Origin: an uncultured Bacillota bacterium
Lineage (GTDB): Bacteria > Bacillota > Clostridia > Caldicoprobacterales > UBA3941
NCBI GenBank assembly: GCA_937960725.1
Contig: CALGOY010000032.1
Coordinates: forward strand, 1-7,012
Direction: 5' to 3'
DNA length: 7,012 nucleotides
In this document: positions 4,981-7,012 of the stretch, one piece after another
Position numbering within the stretch: the stretch's first letter is position 1
Layout: every line of letters starts with the position of its first letter
Notes under the pieces: generated by a model
Told to the model about the DNA's origin: nothing
The model's database searches: none
Seen by the model: the letters and a program-made list of their open reading frames with translations, nothing else
Program-made: the position numbers and the translations under genes

Positions 4981-6066
4981 TTAAAATGACTCCTTAGCAG
5001 CATCCGCTTCGGTAATACCAGAATACATCCTTTCATAGTAATTCATGTAGTCCCCCGATACAACGTTGTCAATCCATTCCCTATTTTCTAGATACCATTC
5101 GATCGTTTCTCTTATGCCCTGCTCAAAGGTATACTTGGGCTTCCAGCCCAGCTGGGTGGTAATTTTAGTATTGTCTATAGCATATCTTCTGTCGTGGCCT
5201 GGACGATCTTTAACATGCTTTATTAAATTTTCGGATTTTCCCAGTATTTTTATAATTAACTTTACAAGCTCTATGTTAGTCTTTTCATTATTCCCGCCAA
5301 TGTTATATACTTCACCGTCAATACCTTTATGCAAAACGACATCAATCGCAGAACAGTGGTCGTATACATACAGCCAATCTCTAACCTGCAATCCATCCCC
5401 ATAAATTGGAATATCTCTATCGTTTAAACAGTTGTTGATTACCAAAGGTATAAGCTTTTCCGGGAATTGATATGGCCCATAATTATTGCTGCATCTTGTG
5501 ATATTAACAGGCATTCCATAGGTTACATGATAAGCCCGTACAATCATATCCGCACTTGCTTTCGATGCAGAATAGGGATTGTTTGGCTTAAGCGGCATCG
5601 TCTCTACAAATTTACCAGTATCTCCTAAAGCTCCATATACTTCATCCGTAGATATTTGTATAAATTTAACTCCCTTTTTATATTCTCTACAATACTTATC
5701 ATCAGGATTTAACTTCCAGTATCGCTTAGCCACGTCAAGTAGTACATAAGTTCCAATTACATTCGTTCTTAAAAAAACTCCCGGCTCCTCAATACTTCTA
5801 TCTACATGGGATTCTGCCGCAAAATTAACAACTACGTTTATATCATAGCGGGAAAAAATTTCGTCAATTTTAGATCTATCGCTTATATCTGCTCTAATAA
5901 AAGTATAGTTAGAAAATCCTTCTACATCCCTTAAATTTTCTAGATTCCCGGCATAGGTCAGTGCATCTACATTGATAATGTTATAATCGCTATATTTTTC
6001 TAACATATATTTTATAAAATTACTTCCTATAAAGCCTGCTCCACCTGTAACTAAGATATTTTTCAT
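4981..6066 (-). CDS. rmlB: dTDP-glucose 4,6-dehydratase
   Basis: This 361-residue extended short-chain dehydrogenase converts dTDP-glucose to dTDP-4-keto-6-deoxyglucose in the cytosol, the second step towards dTDP-rhamnose and other deoxysugars. The NAD-binding loop TGGAGFIGS is at 7-15, then NFAAESHVDRS (81-91), the catalytic TDE at 140-142 (STDEVYG), and YxxxK as Y165-K169 (YSASK). Downstream are TRCSNNYGPYQFPEKLIP, VRDWLYVYDH (228-237) and DRPGHDRRYAID (287-298), all typical of RmlB rather than of UDP-glucose epimerase. Length is normal. ATG 6066 has AGGAGG nine bases upstream. The other rml genes (A, C, D) are not in the window, so whether rhamnose or another deoxysugar is the end product is unknown. 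It is divergent from the LCP gene and upstream of galU. Confidence 0.96.
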   Translation of the reverse strand: MKNILVTGGAGFIGSNFIKYMLEKYSDYNIINVDALTYAGNLENLRDVEGFSNYTFIRADISDRSKIDEIFSRYDINVVVNFAAESHVDRSIEEPGVFLRTNVIGTYVLLDVAKRYWKLNPDDKYCREYKKGVKFIQISTDEVYGALGDTGKFVETMPLKPNNPYSASKASADMIVRAYHVTYGMPVNITRCSNNYGPYQFPEKLIPLVINNCLNDRDIPIYGDGLQVRDWLYVYDHCSAIDVVLHKGIDGEVYNIGGNNEKTNIELVKLIIKILGKSENLIKHVKDRPGHDRRYAIDNTKITTQLGWKPKYTFEQGIRETIEWYLENREWIDNVVSGDYMNYYERMYSGITEADAAKESF

Positions 6067-6203
6067 ATAGCATTTCCTCCTAGATCAATAAACAACGCTA
6101 AAAAATTCGAATACTACATCAATAATAAGTAAAAATATGGCAAATATTAAATATAAACAAAAATAGTAAAATTCTAATCTTGCGCTGGAGCTTGGCAAAA
6201 CCT

Positions 6204-6231
6204 ATTATATCAAAGAAATAAAGGGTTTAAA
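6204..6231 (-). promoter_or_regulatory. Candidate rmlB promoter with extended -10
   Basis: The minus strand carries a perfect TATAAT (6204-6209) preceded by TGA, an extended -10. TTTAAA (6226-6231) lies 16 bases further upstream and matches the -35 at 4 of 6. The start would be near 6197, giving an rmlB leader of about 130 AT-rich bases. Confidence 0.5.
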
Positions 6232-6324
6232 AGTATTTTCTCCTGCTTATGTTACATCCCTGTCATATTTCTTGCAAAAAGTATAATAACGGTTAACAAT
6301 TTGTAAATTTAGTATATTATCCTA

Positions 6325-6353
6325 TTGACGAACGCATCATTTTATAGAATAAT
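6325..6353 (+). promoter_or_regulatory. Sigma-A-type promoter of the LCP gene
   Basis: TTGACG (6325-6330) and AATAAT (6348-6353) are 17 bases apart and each match consensus at 5 of 6 positions. Transcription would start near 6360, giving a leader of about 70 bases that ends in the GGAGG at 6417-6421. Confidence 0.65.
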
Positions 6354-6429
6354 AGTTGAAGATAGCCTTAAAAATTAAAAATAACACATATACGCAATTA
6401 ACGTAATCCTAAATACGGAGGAATAATAT

Positions 6430-7012
6430 ATGAAAAAATTTCTAGTTGGATTTATGACAGTAATGCTGATAATATTGATCGGAATGGGGGGCTATGTATA
6501 TAAACTCATAGTTGCGGTTTCGGAAGCCGATGCTGCTCATGGAGCAGAAAATATTGTACACACGCCTATTGATAAAGAGGACTTGGGAATATCCGATACC
6601 GCTCCCGATGAAAAAGATACAAATGTAATAAACGTATTGCTATTTGGATTGGATAGGCGCAGCAAAAGTGGCAACGCCCGTTCTGATGCTATAATGATAG
6701 CAACTTTGGATAAGAAAAACGGTCAATTAAAGCTAACTTCTCTGATGCGGGATTCCTATGTGGATATCCCAGGCCACGGAAAAAATCGGCTAAATGCCGC
6801 ATATTCATTCGGCGGCCCCGTATTAGCAATAAAGACCGTAAATCAAAATTTTAATTTAAATATAACCAGGTATGTAACGGTAGATTTTTTTGCTTTAGAA
6901 AAAATTATCAATACTCTGGGCGGCGTAGATATAGACGTAAAACAATCTGAAATCAAATACGTTAACCAATATCTACAAGAATTAAACAGCCTCGATAAGA
7001 AAAATAAAAATG
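6430..7012 (+). CDS. LytR-CpsA-Psr (LCP) family wall glycopolymer transferase, partial
   Basis: The first 194 residues are visible and the gene runs off the right edge. LCP enzymes sit in the membrane with the catalytic domain outside and move undecaprenyl-linked glycopolymers onto peptidoglycan. A short basic start (MKK) is followed by one membrane segment (about residues 4-30), then an acidic linker to about 64. The LCP domain then begins: NVLLFGLDRR (68-77), RSDAIM (84-89), SLMRDSYV (104-111), KNRLNAAYSFGG (118-129) and GGVDIDV (164-170). The conserved Asp and Arg residues that bind the lipid pyrophosphate (D75, R77, R84, D86, R107, R120) are present, so it looks active. GGAGG (6417-6421) is eight bases before ATG. 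It is divergent from rmlB, consistent with a role in attaching a polymer whose sugar precursors are made nearby. Which polymer cannot be told. Confidence 0.93.
   Translation, partial: MKKFLVGFMTVMLIILIGMGGYVYKLIVAVSEADAAHGAENIVHTPIDKEDLGISDTAPDEKDTNVINVLLFGLDRRSKSGNARSDAIMIATLDKKNGQLKLTSLMRDSYVDIPGHGKNRLNAAYSFGGPVLAIKTVNQNFNLNITRYVTVDFFALEKIINTLGGVDIDVKQSEIKYVNQYLQELNSLDKKNKN

Larger units (their letters stand above)
6067..6429. other. Divergent intergenic region between rmlB and the LCP gene
   Basis: This 363-base AT-rich stretch carries promoters firing both ways, at about 6204-6231 (minus) and 6325-6353 (plus), and the two ribosome binding sites. I see no tRNA, riboswitch-like structure, convincing hairpin or small gene with a ribosome site in it. 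Confidence 0.7.

Noticed and set aside
3857..5404. Plus-strand open frames at 3857-4045, 4106-4465, 4300-4509 and 5066-5404
   Set aside because: All are antisense to the kinase, galU or rmlB, whose family motifs are unmistakable. None has a credible ribosome site or recognisable product.
6282..6287. Perfect TATAAT on the plus strand as a second LCP promoter
   Set aside because: At 17 or 18 bases upstream the hexamers (CCTGTC, CCCTGT) do not resemble a -35, and no TG precedes it. The site at 6325-6353 is far better.
6249..6296. Short plus-strand open frame of 15 codons in the divergent region
   Set aside because: It has no ribosome site and no recognisable features; a frame of this length is expected by chance.
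1..7012. Mobile elements, CRISPR, toxin-antitoxin, defence or phage genes
   Set aside because: No transposase, integrase, repeat-spacer pattern, terminal inverted repeats or small paired genes are visible; every long frame belongs to a recognisable housekeeping or envelope-related family.

Overview
The window looks like chromosomal DNA of a low-GC, Gram-positive anaerobe of the Clostridia or a related firmicute class. The evidence is AT-rich intergenic DNA, strong AGGAGG-type ribosome binding sites, frequent TTG and GTG starts, sigma-A-like promoters, a LytR-CpsA-Psr (LCP) protein, and a FliK-like/FlhB-C-like gene pair of the ylqG-ylqH type. No species can be named from the sequence. There are no RNA genes, insertion sequences, phage genes or CRISPR arrays.

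Layout from left to right. Seven of the eight genes are on the minus strand, so in transcription order they run from right to left. At 1-201 is the N-terminal part of a small cytosolic FlhB-C-like protein. It overlaps the stop of the 491-residue FliK-like protein (198-1673), and the two are probably co-transcribed from a promoter near 1705-1734. A flavodoxin-like protein (1794-2270) and a Dps-type ferritin (2410-2844) follow. They are separated by a clear intrinsic terminator (2357-2387) and, next to it, a palindrome (2333-2354) that overlaps the likely flavodoxin promoter. Then come a GHMP-family sugar kinase resembling plant glucuronokinase (2969-3982), a GalU-type UTP-sugar-1-phosphate uridylyltransferase (4006-4890) with its own promoter, and dTDP-glucose 4,6-dehydratase RmlB (4981-6066). 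A 363-bp divergent region (6067-6429) separates rmlB from an LCP-family gene on the plus strand that runs off the right edge (6430-7012).

How the genes fit together. The right half is nucleotide-sugar supply (RmlB for dTDP-4-keto-6-deoxyglucose; GalU plus kinase for a UDP-sugar) beside an LCP enzyme that attaches glycopolymers to the wall. It reads as the edge of a surface-polysaccharide locus. The kinase-GalU pair is the most interesting part: a sugar-1-kinase directly downstream of a UTP-dependent nucleotidyltransferase suggests a free-sugar salvage route to a UDP-sugar, perhaps UDP-glucuronate. These two genes also have higher G+C than their neighbours and appear to start at TTG. The left half holds two small redox/iron genes and the FliK/FlhB-like pair, whose job outside the flagellum is unclear.

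Start codons were chosen by ribosome binding site spacing; in four genes this shortens the longest possible reading frame. I found no clear sign of a defence, mobile or otherwise wholly new system. The findings are leads within mostly recognisable gene families.
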